64,000 bases of DNA, taken from NCBI GenBank assembly GCA_004026145.2, contig SWLE01000577.1:17144-81143 (forward strand), written 5' to 3'. The notes beneath the pieces are model-generated. The model did not search any database. It was not told the DNA's origin and saw nothing but the letters and a program-made list of their open reading frames with translations. Positions within the stretch are counted from its first letter, which is position 1, and every line of letters begins with the position of its first letter. Shown piece after piece: positions 1-12,828 of this stretch. The stretch comes from Takifugu bimaculatus. Its lineage: Eukaryota > Chordata > Actinopteri > Tetraodontiformes > Tetraodontidae. Position numbers and translations under genes: made by a program.

Positions 1-120
1 GGTCACCTGCCTCCCTTCAGGGGTCCATGGACATGATGTTCTCTATCTGCTCCATCTCCATCTTCCAGCCAGGAGGCCCCTCCACTGGCCCCGTCATCCT
101 GATGGTAGATCGCATCGAAA
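1..120. other. Unidentified open segment at the window edge
   Basis: Both strands are open here. Minus-strand reading gives a short peptide ending KMEMEQIENIMSMDP and a stop, preceded by an AG on that strand that could be an acceptor. Plus-strand reading gives MDMMFSICSISIFQPGG after a CTTCAG that could also be an acceptor. I do not recognise either product. It could be the last exon of a neighbouring gene cut by the window edge. Confidence 0.2.
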
Positions 121-121
121 C

Positions 122-366
122 CCGCTCCCTGCCCCCTCCCTCGTTCCCTCCCTCCCTGCCCCCTCCCTCCCTCCACCCTTCCCTCGTTCGCTCCCTCCCC
201 CCTTCCCTCCCTGCCCCCTCCCTCCCTCCCTCGTTCCCTCCCTCGTTCCCTCCCTCCCTGCCCCCTCCCTCCCTCCACCCTTCCCTCGTTCGCTCCCTCC
301 CCCCTTCCCTCCCTCGTTCCCTCCCTCGTTCCCTCCCTCCCTGCCCCCTCCCTCGTGTCCCCTCCC
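122..366. repeat. C/T-rich (CCCT)n low-complexity tract with 102-bp higher-order period
   Basis: Nearly pure pyrimidine on the plus strand. A segment beginning CTCCACCCTTCCCTCGTTCG at 171 recurs at 273, giving a 102-bp spacing. The minus strand is G-run-rich and could form quadruplexes. Confidence 0.9.
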
Positions 367-935
367 TCTCGCCTTTCATACGGACCGTTTTTGCTGCAGT
401 GAACGGTAACCGTAGAGAGAGAGAGCTAAACACGCACGCACACGCACGCAGTGTGTTGTTGAGGAGAAAAGGGAAGAAAAACAAAGAGTCTGAAGGAGAT
501 AACAAAGTCGATAAAAGCCGGATTAAGAGCAGGACGGGACCAGCGGCTGCTGCGCACCGGAGGGACACGATCACGGACCTCGGTGGGAACCGGCCTCAAC
601 GATCTCACGGTGTGTGCGCGCGCGTTGACATTGCTTCGCAGTTTGCATAATTGAGGATGATGGAGCCTGCGGGGCGGACAGGAGGCACCTGTCAGCGCTG
701 ACGCTTTTCCGTCTCCCGGAATTTGCCTGTGTGCGCACGCATGTGTGTCTGCGTGCGTGCGTTTGTTCCCCACTACTCCTGACAACGAGATGCAGAATCT
801 ATTCTTGTGCGTGAGTGTAGCCTCGGATCGATCGTCTGTCCACACTCGACGCTGTGGTGAGCAGCACCGATGCCATGAGTCGGTGCCACATCTTCCTGTG
901 GCCAAGTGCGGGAAAAGCTGCTGCGCGCACGCAAA

Positions 936-1054
936 CCTGGTGTTGGGGTGTGCAGCACCGACACCGACCTGGTGTTGGGGTGTGCAGCACCGACACCGAC
1001 CTGGTGTTGGGGTGTGCAGCACCGACACCGACCTGGTGTTGCGGTGCAGCTCAC
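936..1054. repeat. 32-bp tandem repeat, about 3.6 copies
   Basis: Units start at 936, 968, 1000 and 1032 with CCTGGTGTTGGGGTGTGCAG. They are nearly identical, so the expansion is recent. The array lies in the presumed promoter and 5' UTR block. Confidence 0.93.
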
Positions 1055-1480
1055 TGATGCTGATCCGGCTGTTCCGCCCGGCAGCCATCAGCCATGGATG
1101 CGCCTCCTTCCGTTTTGTTTTCGTTCCTCGCCATCACTCAGAGAAGCTCTGAGCAGGATCACACAGTCCCCCCCAGTCCCCCCCCCCCCGTCCTCTAACC
1201 CCGCCCCATCTCCCGCCTGTCCCGCAGGCAGCATCCAGTCAGCGGGAGGAAACTGGCTTCAGTTATTTGAAGTCGGATAGAAAGAGAATCCGTGCGCGTG
1301 TGTCCGTGCCTGTTGGGGCTCGTGTGTCTTCCATGTCTGCCTCTCCTCTATCTGCTCTTCTCTTTAATCTTACTTTACTGCTTTCACCCACAGCTTGTAG
1401 AAGATTAATTTCACAGTAGTAAGTAGTCATTCCCCCACCCCCATCACCCCTCGCTCTGTCTGCACTGGTTTGACAGGCGG

Positions 1481-1535
1481 ACCCATGAACACCCATGAAC
1501 ACCCATGAACACCCATGAACACCCATGAACACCCA
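1481..1535. repeat. 10-bp tandem repeat ACCCATGAAC, five copies
   Basis: Five exact units from 1481 to 1530, then a partial unit. It ends 65 bp before the probable acceptor at 1600. Confidence 0.95.
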
Positions 1536-1660
1536 ATATTAGAGGTCAGTCTGGTCCGGTCTGCCTGTTTTTCTTCATCTCTCCGCTGCTCTCCCTGCAG
1601 GTGACGTTCCTCCTCCACCCTCAAGGAACGAGCGAGTCAGGCGGATCTGTGCACCCGACC

Positions 1661-1751
1661 ATGACCTTCCCATCAGCCCCCTCCGTGTTTCGAAGCATCG
1701 GCCTATTGACGGTCCTGTTTGCCACTGCTGTTCACAGCAGCACCGAGTTTG
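1661..1751 (+). CDS. cadm3: cadm3 exon 1: start codon and signal peptide
   Basis: The ATG at 1661 opens 30 codons plus one base, ending before the donor GTGAGC at 1752. The peptide has an Arg at residue 11 followed by a hydrophobic core (IGLLTVLFATAV) and a small-residue stretch VHSS where signal peptidase would cut, near residue 26. The frame stays open upstream to a GTG at 1601, but 1599-1600 is an AG preceded by a long pyrimidine tract. So 1601 is more likely the splice acceptor of this exon, with a noncoding first exon further upstream. The signal sequence itself is not conserved between CADM paralogs; the call depends on its phase-1 splice into exon 2. Confidence 0.82.
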
Positions 1752-4700
1752 GTGAGCTCCTGTTATCCCTTTTTGCTTGCCTCCCTGTATCTCCCTGGGG
1801 CCCCTGACCTCCTGCCCTTCATCTGTTGAAGCTCTTCCTGCTTTCCTGTATTTTAACAAGAGAATCACAGAAGCGTGAATGAGCTCATGGCTCACTCCCA
1901 CCTGCACAGACCCCACGGGAAACATGTATGATCTGCACGAGGGCACATGATTGTCCACGTCCACTGACGTGCACACACACACACATACTACAGGCCCTTA
2001 ACGTTGGAGTTATTTAGTCATCAATCTACATTTTATAATGACCTCATATTACAAATACAAATGAATAAGACATTAGTGAAATATTCTGACTGGAATAGGC
2101 AGCAGATTTCCATATTTGGAGCAGGAAGTTGACAAAAATGCTCACTACAGAACAACAAGCCCTCTGGCACCTGTGTGTCACATGTGAACTTTAAAAACAC
2201 CCACGACACTCTGACCTAAAAGCAGGTTCATGAAGATGCACCTAATCTTTGTGTTCCGGCTGCTTGCTGACCCTTTTTACGGCATCAGCATCTTTGCTGC
2301 TGCGGCGTCATCGGCGCTGAAGGCGAAGCCGTGATCTGCTGGGTGTGGCTGAAGGAGGCCAGAGGAGCTCTGATGAGAGAAGCTCTCTGTAATAATATTC
2401 CAGCCTCGAGTCAGCAGAAGAGCTTTTCCACTTACATAATGCTCGTCTCACTGCTGGCGATGAAGCCTGTGAAGGACGCGTGTGTCCGTGTCAGCTGCTG
2501 CTTCCTGATGTTTCTTCATCCACAGAAGGTCCGCGGGCACAGGTGGAGCTGTGCTGGCATCTTTCTGGACATTAGGAGCAGATTTCTGTGTTTGGCTGCA
2601 GGTTGGGACTGCGACACGCTTTTTAAAAGTGAGGGTTAGGGTTAGAGGGTGAGGGTTTTAGGGTTAGAGGGTTAGGGTTAGAGTTTTAGGGTTAGAGGGT
2701 TAGAGGGTTAGAGTTTTAGGGTTAGAGGGTTAGAGGGTGAGGGTTAGAGTTTTAGGGTTAGGGTTAGGGTTAGAATTTTAGGGTTAGGGTTTTAGGGTTA
2801 GAGGGTGAGGGTTAGAGTTTTAGGGTTAGAGGGTTAGAGGGTTAGAGTTTTAGGGTTAGAGGGTTAGAGGGTGAGGGTTAGAGTTTTAGGGTTAGGGTTA
2901 GGGTTAGAATTTTAGGGTTAGGGTTTTAGGGTTAGAGGGTTAGGGTTAGAGTTTTAGGGTTAGGGTTAGGGTTAGAATTTTAGGGTTAGGGTTTTAGGGT
3001 TAGAGGGTTAGAGGGTTAGAGTTTTAGGGTTAGAGGGTTAGAGGGTTAGGGTTTTAGGGTTAGAGGGTTAGAGTTTTAGGGTTAGAGGGTTAGAGGGTTA
3101 GGGTTAGGGTTAGAGGGTGAGGGTTAGAGGGTGAGGGTTAGGGTTAGAGGGTTAGGGTTTTAGGGTTAGAGGGTTAGAGGGTGAGGGTTAGAGGGTGAGG
3201 GTTAGAGGGTTAGGGTTTTAGGGTTAGAGGGTTAGAGGGTTAGGGTTAGAGGGTGAGGGTTAGAGGGTTAGGGTTAGAGGGTTAGGGTTTTAGGGTTAGA
3301 GGGTTATAGGGTGAGGGTTAGAGGGTGAGGGTTAGAGGGGGAGGGTTTTAGGGTTAGAGGGTTAGGGTTAGAGGGTTAGGGTTAGAGGGTTAGAGGGTTA
3401 GAGGGTTAGGGTTTTAGGGTTAGAGGGTTAGGGTTAGAGTTTTAGGGTTAGAGGTGAGGGTGGGTTTTAGGTTTTAGTTAGAGGTTAGGGTTAGGGTTTA
3501 GAGTTTTAGGGTTAGAGGGTTAGAGGGTTAGGGTTTTAGGGTTAGAGGGTGAGGGTTAGAGTTTTAGGGTTAGAGGGTTAGAGGGTTAGAGGGTTAGGGT
3601 TTTAGGGTTAGAGGGTTAGGGTTAGAGTTTTAGGGTTAGAGGGTTAGGGTGAGGGTTAGAGGGTTAGGGTTAGAGTTTTAGGGTTAGAGGGTTAGGGTTA
3701 GAGGGTTAGGGTTACAGGGTTAGAGTTTTAGGGTTAAGGTTAGAGTTTTAGGGTTAGAGGGTGAGGGTTAGAGGGTTAGGGTTAGAGTTTTAGGGTTAGA
3801 GGGTTAGGGTTAGGGTTAGAGTTTTAGGGTTAGAGGGTGAGGGTTAGAGGGTTAGGGTTAGAGTTTTAGGGTTAGAGGGTTAGGGTTAGGGTTAGAGTTT
3901 AGGGTTAGAGGGTGAGGGTTAGAGGGTTAGGGTTGGGGTTAGAGTTTTAGGGTTAGAGGGTGAGGGTTAGGGTTAGGGTGAGGCCAGGCAGGTATCCACT
4001 AGCAAAGACAATGTTTCCAGTTCTTCCATTTAGTTTCACCACTTTAGCTTTTTCTTTTCATCTGAAGATCACTAGTAGCCTTTGATGTGTTGAGTCCAAC
4101 TGAAATGGCAGAACGGGCCTGTGATGACGTTACTGAGGCACTGATGATGAAATATCAAGTTCTGGTCAGAGCCGGCCTGACTGTGCTGCTCCTCACCTAA
4201 CCCTAACCCTAACTCTAACCCTAACTCTAACCCTAACTCTCTAACCCCAACCCTCTAACCCTAACCCTCTAACCCTAACTCTAACCCTAACTCTCTAACC
4301 CCAACCCTCTAACCCTAACCCTAACCCTCTAACCCTAACCCTAACTCTAACCCTAACTCTAACCCTAACTCTAAACTCTAACCCTAACTCTAACTCTAAC
4401 TCTAACTCTAACTCTAACTCTAACTCTAACCCTAACCCTAACTCTAACCCTAACCCTAACCCTAACCCTCTAACCCTAACCCTAACTCTAACTCTAACCC
4501 TAACTCTAACCCTATCTGAACCCTAACCCGTGAAGCCTTCTGGACATCATCTTGTCATCCATTTTAGTAATGACATCATGATTGAATTCTAATATTATTT
4601 CTGCCAAAACAAGAGAAAAAGCATTCCTCCAGTGAAACAGTGCTTCCTTTTAGTGAAGCACTTATCTGATGACAAGAGCAGCCTTGGAACACAAGTTCCT

Positions 4701-5137
4701 CTTAATGGCATTTCGAAGTGCTGCCAACTTGTAGATGCTCTGCCCCCTCGTCTGTAGTCTCCCTAACCCCAACCCTGGCAGTAGGAGGACAAACAGTGGT
4801 CTGAAGGACTGGTCCACCCTATCTGCTGGGATCTGGTGCTACTGGTATTACTGCACAGCAGCAGAGCGACGTAGAAGATGCAGTTGGGTGGGGCTAGCAG
4901 TTAGATCATGCTGCCATAAAGGACCAGTGCAAGCTAAAAGGCCTGCAAACAAGAGTCTACTCAGCATAAATTATGCAGTGTTATGCAAGGAAATGATGAG
5001 CTGGAGTAATCAAGGAAGTGCAGGATGCAGGACATGAGTGCTAATCTGCAGTCAGCGCAGGAGGACACCATGCTAACACTTTGTTCACGCATAAAAGAGA
5101 CATTGGCTTCATATGTCTAAGATGAATTGGGCTGGGG

Positions 5138-5221
<84 letters not shown>

Positions 5222-8200
5222 GAGCGACAGCTTTTTCTCCACCAGCCTCAGACTCAGTTCAGTTTGATGCAGCTAAAAATTGGAGGTGTTTCAGCATTCC
5301 CAGCTTTCCCTCGGTACATGAATAATTTTAATCAGAAAACACCCTAATTTTGATGATTCAGGAGATCAGGGACTGGACTGCCAAACCCTAAAAGAGCTCA
5401 TGAAAGAGAAGCTCTCCAATGAGCTCTGGAGATTAGCATGCATGACAGTATCACCCTGTAATTCTGCTTTTGTAATCAAGGGCTGCTTTAACTGATGTCA
5501 TTGCACCGTCAACCTTTGTCAGTCTTTATTGAGTAACCGGCATCCACGCTGCTTTTCCTGATTTATCTGAGAACAGGCTCTCTGGAGGCCAGTGAGTGAA
5601 TGGGCACACAGGCTAATTGTCAGCCATTTGACATCCATGTCTAAGGCCGCATGTGCACTGCAAAGGGGGTGAAGAGCCTCTCAGAAGGACACAGATTAGA
5701 CGCACAATTGGCCAGTGATGCTCTGGTTCTGTACCACTGACCCAGTTAGCGTGGGCATCTGTGTTGAGGTACCATCTGCTGGAGCTGTTGAACAGATCAC
5801 ATGTAGGAAACTGCTGCGGGGGCTTCCCATCAGTGCCCGGCCTGCCGCTCCAGTGGAGGCTGACCTCGGACACTAGCATGGTGTTTGCATTCTTGATGAG
5901 AAACATTTTTTCATAGTTTCTTTTCCACGATGAGCTGGTGGGAACCAACACAGATGAAGAATGAGTGGACCAGTCGTTGGAGTGTGTGTGTCTCAGGAGT
6001 TTTCTTTTTCTTGCCACAAAATGGGGCTCATTCTGCAACGGGAAAAGTTCTTCTCGCTGGCTCGGTGCCGACTTTGCTGCTTTCTATGGACTTCTGTGTG
6101 TGGGAGCAACATTTGGCTCATACGCAGCACGTTAGCAGGCAAAAGCAATCGGTGGTTCTGGATGCCAGATGCCTGTTAACAAGGCTGACTGATAAGCGGT
6201 GACTTATTTCCAAGCCAAGGTGCACAGGGCCTCGGGGAATTATTGGCTCGCCACTGTGACTTTAATAAGAGGCCTAAGCTCCTTTTCCATTTGGCCTCGG
6301 TCTCAAGCACAAGGTTCCAATCCTGACCCTTGCTATTAATGGGCTCTGCTGCTTTTCTGGTTGCTTCGGCCACTGGTTACCAGGTGGTTAGCAGGAACTG
6401 ACAGAGTATTGGGATCATTTGGTCCAGGTTGGCTGCAGGTAATGATGTGCTGCTTGGACAGAAAGGGTTAGGGTTAGCAGGGTTAGGGTTAGGGTTAGCG
6501 TTAGCAGGGCCCTGCTCATAGGGTTAGGGTTAGGGTTAGTAGGGTTAGGGTTAGCAGGGCCCTGCTCATAGGGTTACGGTTAGGGTTAGCAGGGTTAGGG
6601 TGAGGGTTAGCAGGGACCTGCTCATAGGGTTCAAGATTCAAGATTCAAGAGTACTTTATTGATCCCTTTAGGGGGTGTCCACCAGGGAAATTAGCATCTC
6701 CAAAGATCTACAGCATCTACAAAATTTCCCACCACCATTTCACCCCATCAAACCTATTAAAGATTTAAAAAATATATAATAAAATAAGAAATAAAATAGA
6801 ATAATTAAAAAATAGAATATGAATATAAATATAAAACTATAAAAATGTTCCAGTTCTCCTGTTGGCCCTCCTCCCCCCCTGTGAGGAGTTGAACAGCCTG
6901 ATGGCTCAGGGGATGAATGAGTTCCCCAGTCTGTTGGTCCTGAACTTGGGGAGGCGCAGCCTCTGGCTGATCAGGCTTCTCTGGCTGTGGAGGACAGTGT
7001 GCAGAGGGTGGCGGACATTGTCCATGATGCTCCGCAGTTTGTCAATAGTTCTCCTCTCTGCCACTGTCGCCAGAGGTTTCAGCTTCATCCCCACCACCGA
7101 GCTGGCCCGCCTGATCAGCTTCTCCAGCCTGGAGAGGTCCGCTTTTGTCACACTCCCCCCCCAGCACACCACAGCGTAGGACAGGACGCTGGCGACCACA
7201 GACTGGTAGAACATCCAGAGGAGTTTCCTGCAGATGTTGAAGGATCTGAGTCTCCTCAGGAAGTACATCCTGCTCTGGGTCTTCTTGTACAGCTGCCTCG
7301 TATTGCTTGTCCAGTCCAGCCTGTTGTCCAGCCATAGCCCAAGATATTTGTAGGTCTGCACGCCCTCCACCTCCTCTGTTCCTATCTGAACTGGTCTAGG
7401 TCTCGGTCGGTCCCTCCCAAAGTCAATGACCAGTTCTTTGGTTTTGGAGGTGTTGAGCTGCAGACCGTTGTTGTGGCACCAGGCAACAAAGTCCCTCACC
7501 AGGCACCGGTACTCCTCCTCTTGGTCGTCTCTGATACAGCCAACGATGGCTGTTAGGGTTAGGGTTAGTAGGGTTAGGGTTAGAGTTAGCAGGGTTAGGG
7601 TTAGGGTTAGCAGGGTTAGGGTTAGGGTTAGCAGGGCCCTGCTCATAGGGTTAGGGTTAGGGTTAGCAGGGTTAGGGTTAGCAGGGCCCTGCTCATAGGG
7701 TTAGGGTTAGGGTTAGGGTTAGGGTTAGCAGGGTTAGGGTTAGGGTTAGCAGGGCCCTGCTCATAGGGTTAGGGTTAGCAGGGTTAGGGTTAGGGTTAGC
7801 AGGGTTAGGGTTAGGGTTAGCAGGGTTAGGGTTAGCAGGACCCTGCTCATAGGATTAGGGTTAGCAGGGCCCTGCTCATAGGGTTAGGGTTAGCAGGGTT
7901 AGGGTTAGGGTTAGCAGGGTTAGGGTTAGGGTTAGCAGGGCCCTGCTCATAGGATTAGGGTTAGGGTTAGCAGGGTTAGGGTTAGGGTTAGCGGGGCCCT
8001 GCTCATAGCCACTTATTAGCACTGTGCACGCACAATCAATGGGACTGAAACCAAACTGTTCTGATCCAGTTCATCCATCTTCCCTACACAGCCGTGTCCC
8101 ATCAGAATCTCCATCCAAAGCAAAACTACAGCCTTGTCTTGTGTGATGACGTTTCGGTGACTTTTAGGCAACTTCTTGTGTGTTTTGCGACGAAATGCGA

Positions 8201-11200
8201 TTATCTAGCATTAGTTTATTACAGATTCAAATCTAGCACTAAAGTAATTACTTCTCCTGTTCATCATACTGGTTAATTAAAGCACCGTGGCTGATTGATT
8301 AACGTCCCAACAAAGCTACAGCCACGAGTACTCCTGCCACAGGGGGGATCCGTGTTCCACATTAAGCAGGATACGTTAACCTAACCCTAACCCTTACCTA
8401 ATGCTGTTTCCATACAGCTCCTCATATGTTGAATCATACGTGTCGGTGATGTCAGGGAAGATGTGCATATGCCACTTTGAACAACAAACCACGGCTGTGC
8501 AGCACATCTCAGAGGCATCGCTCCATGACGGATCTCACCAGGAATCAGAATGGGAGCAGGCCAGTCTTGTGCCTAATAATGGAAAATGACATATGGATAT
8601 TGAACGTGGTGCTCTTGAGACTTCTGAACAGTGGTGCTCTCTTCAGTGCTTCCAGTCGAAAGCAACTGGACTTCTTTTCGAGCTGACGGGGAGTTCCAGG
8701 CCAATATTCTTCCTTCCCAAATCTCTTTCTGCAGCAAAACAGGTTTGAGAAAATGAGGCGTCTTGAATATGCATAGCTGTCAGATATAAACTGGCAAATT
8801 TAACTAAAGTAATAATGTCGGCCTTGAAAAAATCCATTTGCCTCATTTCCAACAAGAGCAGGTGTATTCCTGCATTCTGCCCCCCCCAAACGAACCCTCG
8901 CTTCCTGTCCTGTTGCCTGCCCATCGTCCCTGACAGGTTTTAATTGAGTGCCGTCAGGGTAGAACTCATCCACTGACGCGTGGTTGGTTGGACACGAGCT
9001 TCCTGAAGAGTCTGCCTGCTGAAGCCCATCGATACAGCTGTGGTGGGCAGCTGGATGTTCGGGGTGAGGAGCTGTGAAGCTCAGCGTTGCTATTGATTGT
9101 GTCAAGCGTCGAGTGTCCCCCAGAGTGCAGGAGCGCCCCAAACCAAAGAGCAGACTGTTTATTGTCTGATGACCACCATGAGGGCGTATCTGATGGGGCT
9201 TCGCACCCTTATTAGCACAACCATGAAGAAAACCAGGATCTTCTCATGCCTGGAGTTTGCTAAACTATCAGCGCCTCATCACGCCTCCAACGTAGCAACG
9301 TAGCAATCGTTAGCCCACACAGAGAAAAGCATTTTCTTTTTCATTTACAAATGTTTTGACTTTCCTCTAAATCATATCTCTTTAGTAATAACTTTGTAAA
9401 TGTGTGATAAAGAGACTAAAGCCAGCTGTTTTTGTACTGTGGGGGGGTTAGAGGGTTAGGGGGTTAGGGTTAGAGGGTTAGGGTTAGGGTTAGAGGGTTA
9501 GAGGGTTAGGGTTAGAGGGTTAGGGTTAGAGGGTTAGGGGGTTAGAGGGTTAGGGTTAGAGGGTTAGAGGGTTAGGGTTAGGGGGTTAGGGTTAGAGCAG
9601 GCATGGGCAAACTAAGGCCCGGGGGCCACACGCGGCCCGTTAAACGTTTTAATCCGGCCGCCAAACTTGACAAATTAAATGAATAAACCTTGTTAATGTT
9701 AAATTTTCACTGCAATTCTGGTGTTTTCCCACTAGAAAAAAGACAGTCAGGAGGAGAGTGATGGTGATATCCTGAAGGATAACAGAACTTTCAGTGCTTT
9801 AAAATAGAAATGGTTATTAATTTTTTTTTAAAAGGCACATTTTATTCATTTGATTTTAAGTGTTTTAAGACTCATTCCAAAGTCAGATATTTTGTCTCTT
9901 CATTTTCATTTGAAATTAAAGCACATGTTTTCTCCATATCCCAAGATGTGTATTTTTTCTCCAATGAGGTGAGGTTACCAAAGCACTCCATCCATCCATC
10001 TGCTCCTGGTCCGGCCCCTTTGTCAAATGTTAGAACCCATTGTGGCCCACGAATCAAAATGTTTGCCCACCCCTGGGTTAGAGGGTTAGAGGGTTAGGGT
10101 TAGGGGGTTAGGGTTAGGGGGTTAGGGTTAGGGTTAGAGGGTTAGGGTTAGGGTTAGAGGGTTAGGGTTAGGGTTAGAGGGTTAGGGTTAGAGGGTTAGG
10201 GTTAGAGGGTTAGGGGGTTAGGGTTAGGGTTAGAGGGTTAGGGGGTTAGGGTTAGGGTTAGAGGGTTAGGGTTAGAGGGTTAGGGTTAGAGGGTTAGAGG
10301 GTTAGGGTTAGTGGAAGAGTTGGGGTTACAGGGTTAGGGTTAGAGGGTTAGGGTTAGAGGGTTAGGGTTAGGGTTAGAGGGTTAGGGTTAGTAGAAGCAG
10401 AGTTAGAGTTTGGGGGTTAGGGTTAGAGGGTTAGGGTTTGGGGGTTAGGGTTAGAGGGTTAGGGTTAGGGGGTTAGGGTTAGAGGGTTAGGGGTTAGTGG
10501 AAGAGTTAGGGTTAGTGAAAGCAGAGTTAGGGTTATAGGGTTAGGGTCAGAGGATTAGGGTTTGGGGGTTAGGGTTAGAGGGTTAGGGTTAGAGGGTTAG
10601 GGTTAGGTTTAGAGGGTTAGGTTTAGAGGGTTAGGGTTAGAGGGTTAGGGTTAGAGGGTGAGGGTTAGGGTTAGAGGGTTAGGGTTAGAGGGTTAGGGTT
10701 AGAGGGTGAGGGTTAGAGGGTGAGGGTTAGGGTTAGAGGGTTAGGGTTAGAGGGTTAGAGGGTTAGGGTTAGAGGGTTAGGGTTAGAGGGTGAGGGTTAG
10801 AGGGTGAGGGTTAGGGTTAGGGTTAGAGGGTTAGGGTTAGAGGGTTAGGGTTAGAGGGTTAGGGTTAGGGTTAGAGGGTTAGGGTTAGAGGGTTAGGGTT
10901 AGGGTTAGTGGAAGCAGAGTAAACCCACAGACATGGCGAGAACATGCTGACGACACAGTGACACACTAATGTGCCACCTAACCTCCAGCTGTGTCGCTCT
11001 GTGGTGACGTGCTCGTCCCTGCACGGCGTGCGCTGCATCGGTGTTCAGGCCGTCAGCGTTACAGGACGTGTCTAAAATGTGATCACTTTTGTAAACATTG
11101 ACAACAGAGAAATGATAAAATATGATGATTGTATGGTTTCAGAAGCTAAACAGGCTCCTAAATTGAAGTTAAGCACTGATTGATGTTTTAATTTTTGTTG

Positions 11201-12677
11201 GATTATTTTACCGATGTTAACTAAGTGGTTAACTGAGCACATCACTGTGCCTTTTATTGAATGGTACATACAGTTTTAGATGTGCATAAGTGTGATTGCA
11301 CTGGTGTTTAAGAATTTCTGTAGCAACTGTTTAAAGTATTTATGGTTCCTCTGTTGCATTTATGCCTCAGCAGCACATCGCAGCTCCTTTAATGGTCCGA
11401 ATGTTAAAATGCAGATTAGATTTGAGTTTGGGAGGCTGCACTGAAAAAGTTTGTGGTTTAGGGGTCCTTCCTCAAAGGCAACATGAACAATGATGGGTTC
11501 ATTTGGACCTGCACCATTTAACAGGAAAGATTAAGAGGGTGAGGGAGGTAGAACGAGGAAACTTGGCGTGAATCTCACATTTTTGAATGCCTTTTGTTTT
11601 CTCGTATCCATGAGCTCATTGAACATTTTATTGACATGTTGCCTTTGACCAGACATGATACATAAACCTAATGATTCAATTTGGACTGATTTAGTACTTT
11701 TCCTTCCATGCTGCTCTGCATTTGACCTAACTAGCGAGCAGGAGCTCCAGCATGAAGGCTAATGTTGTGCAGGAGCCCTGCTGCTCGTCCATTGTTTAGT
11801 TGGAGAGGCGCCACTCCCAAAACAGCCACGCTAGTTAGATGCTACAATGCTGCGAAGACATGATGAACCATCCATGTCGTTCTGATTTCTGCAGTCTTGT
11901 GGGTCAGAGAAGCGAACGCATTCCTTAAAACATGCTGTTGCATCAGGCAGCCAATAATCTATTGACTCTCTTAGGTGGGAAGAACACTCTTTATTTACAG
12001 TGCTTATTTCATTTAAAATCTGACCTGATCATGGTGCAAGATGAGTAAATGTGGTATTTTCTGAAGGAACCATGGCTGTAAGATGGAACGATGCTGTTGC
12101 ACTGCCTGGATACAAAGGCACCAAATAGGCATCTCTAATCTCCCTGCTGAATGAATCTGAAACAAAAGAAGGAAGAACGCAGACACAGAGGCTTGGACAC
12201 ACAGAGGATAAGCTGATTACCCAAGAAAAGAAGGGAGGCTGAGGGAGACAGTGGGAGAAAGACGTCGGCTTGTGTGCGAACATCCATACAGTGAAGGAGC
12301 ATGGAGGAGGGAAAGAGAGGAGGGAGGGAACGACAGACAAAAGCAAGCACACTAATGATGGGGTGCACACAGAGAAGAGAAGATGACAAAAGAAACTGAG
12401 AGAAGGGAGTGAGATGGGACTAAAATGTGTGAGCGAGCTCCACGCAGCATGAATTAGGAGAATGAACATGCATATATGCCTGTCGTTCCTCTATAGGTGT
12501 AAGATGCTCCACCGATCAGCTCAGACTCGCCGGCTCTGCTGATGCACACAAACCCAGTCACCCTCAACGCAGGTGTGTGGACCAAATATACAGCTAATCA
12601 CAATTAATGAGCTTTACCTAGAAAAGAACGCGCTCTTTTAATAAGCCGCTTATGTCTGCATAAGCATCTCCACCAGT

Positions 12678-12708
<31 letters not shown>

Positions 12709-12764
12709 CACACACAGAGAAGAGGTTGCACACAAATAGTGTGTGCAAGGGCAGACATAATTAC

Positions 12765-12828
<64 letters not shown>

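Larger units (their letters stand above)
500..1600 (+). promoter_or_regulatory. cadm3: Probable cadm3 promoter and 5' UTR region
   Basis: The block is CpG-rich compared with the introns (CGCGCG near 618, many CG steps from 540 to 950) and lies just upstream of the signal-peptide exon. A TATA-like ATAAAAG occurs near 512 and a GC-box-like CCCCGCCCC near 1199. A good donor consensus (GTGAGT) stands at 811-816, and a strong acceptor-like pyrimidine tract ends at AG 1599-1600. One model is therefore a noncoding exon ending at 810 spliced to 1601. The transcription start is not determinable from sequence alone. Confidence 0.4.

Noticed and set aside
27..650. 207-codon Pro/Ser-rich plus-strand frame and its Arg/Gly-rich minus-strand mirror
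   Set aside because: Mostly translation of the CCCTCCCT tract; no conserved motif and no splice support.
840..1055. REST/RE1-like half sites (CAGCACC) upstream of a neuronal gene
   Set aside because: The second half site (GGACAG at the right spacing) is absent in every repeat unit.
1601..1660. Upstream in-frame GTG start giving a longer cadm3 N-terminus
   Set aside because: Non-ATG, would place 20 polar residues before the signal peptide, and follows a sequence that looks like a splice acceptor.
2631..4529. A chromosome end (true telomere)
   Set aside because: Arrays are degenerate, occur in both orientations, and are followed by an intact gene extending 50 kb further.
12029..12469. 146-codon minus-strand frame in intron 1
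   Set aside because: Arises from a purine-rich stretch; hydrophobic low-complexity peptide without known features or splice context.
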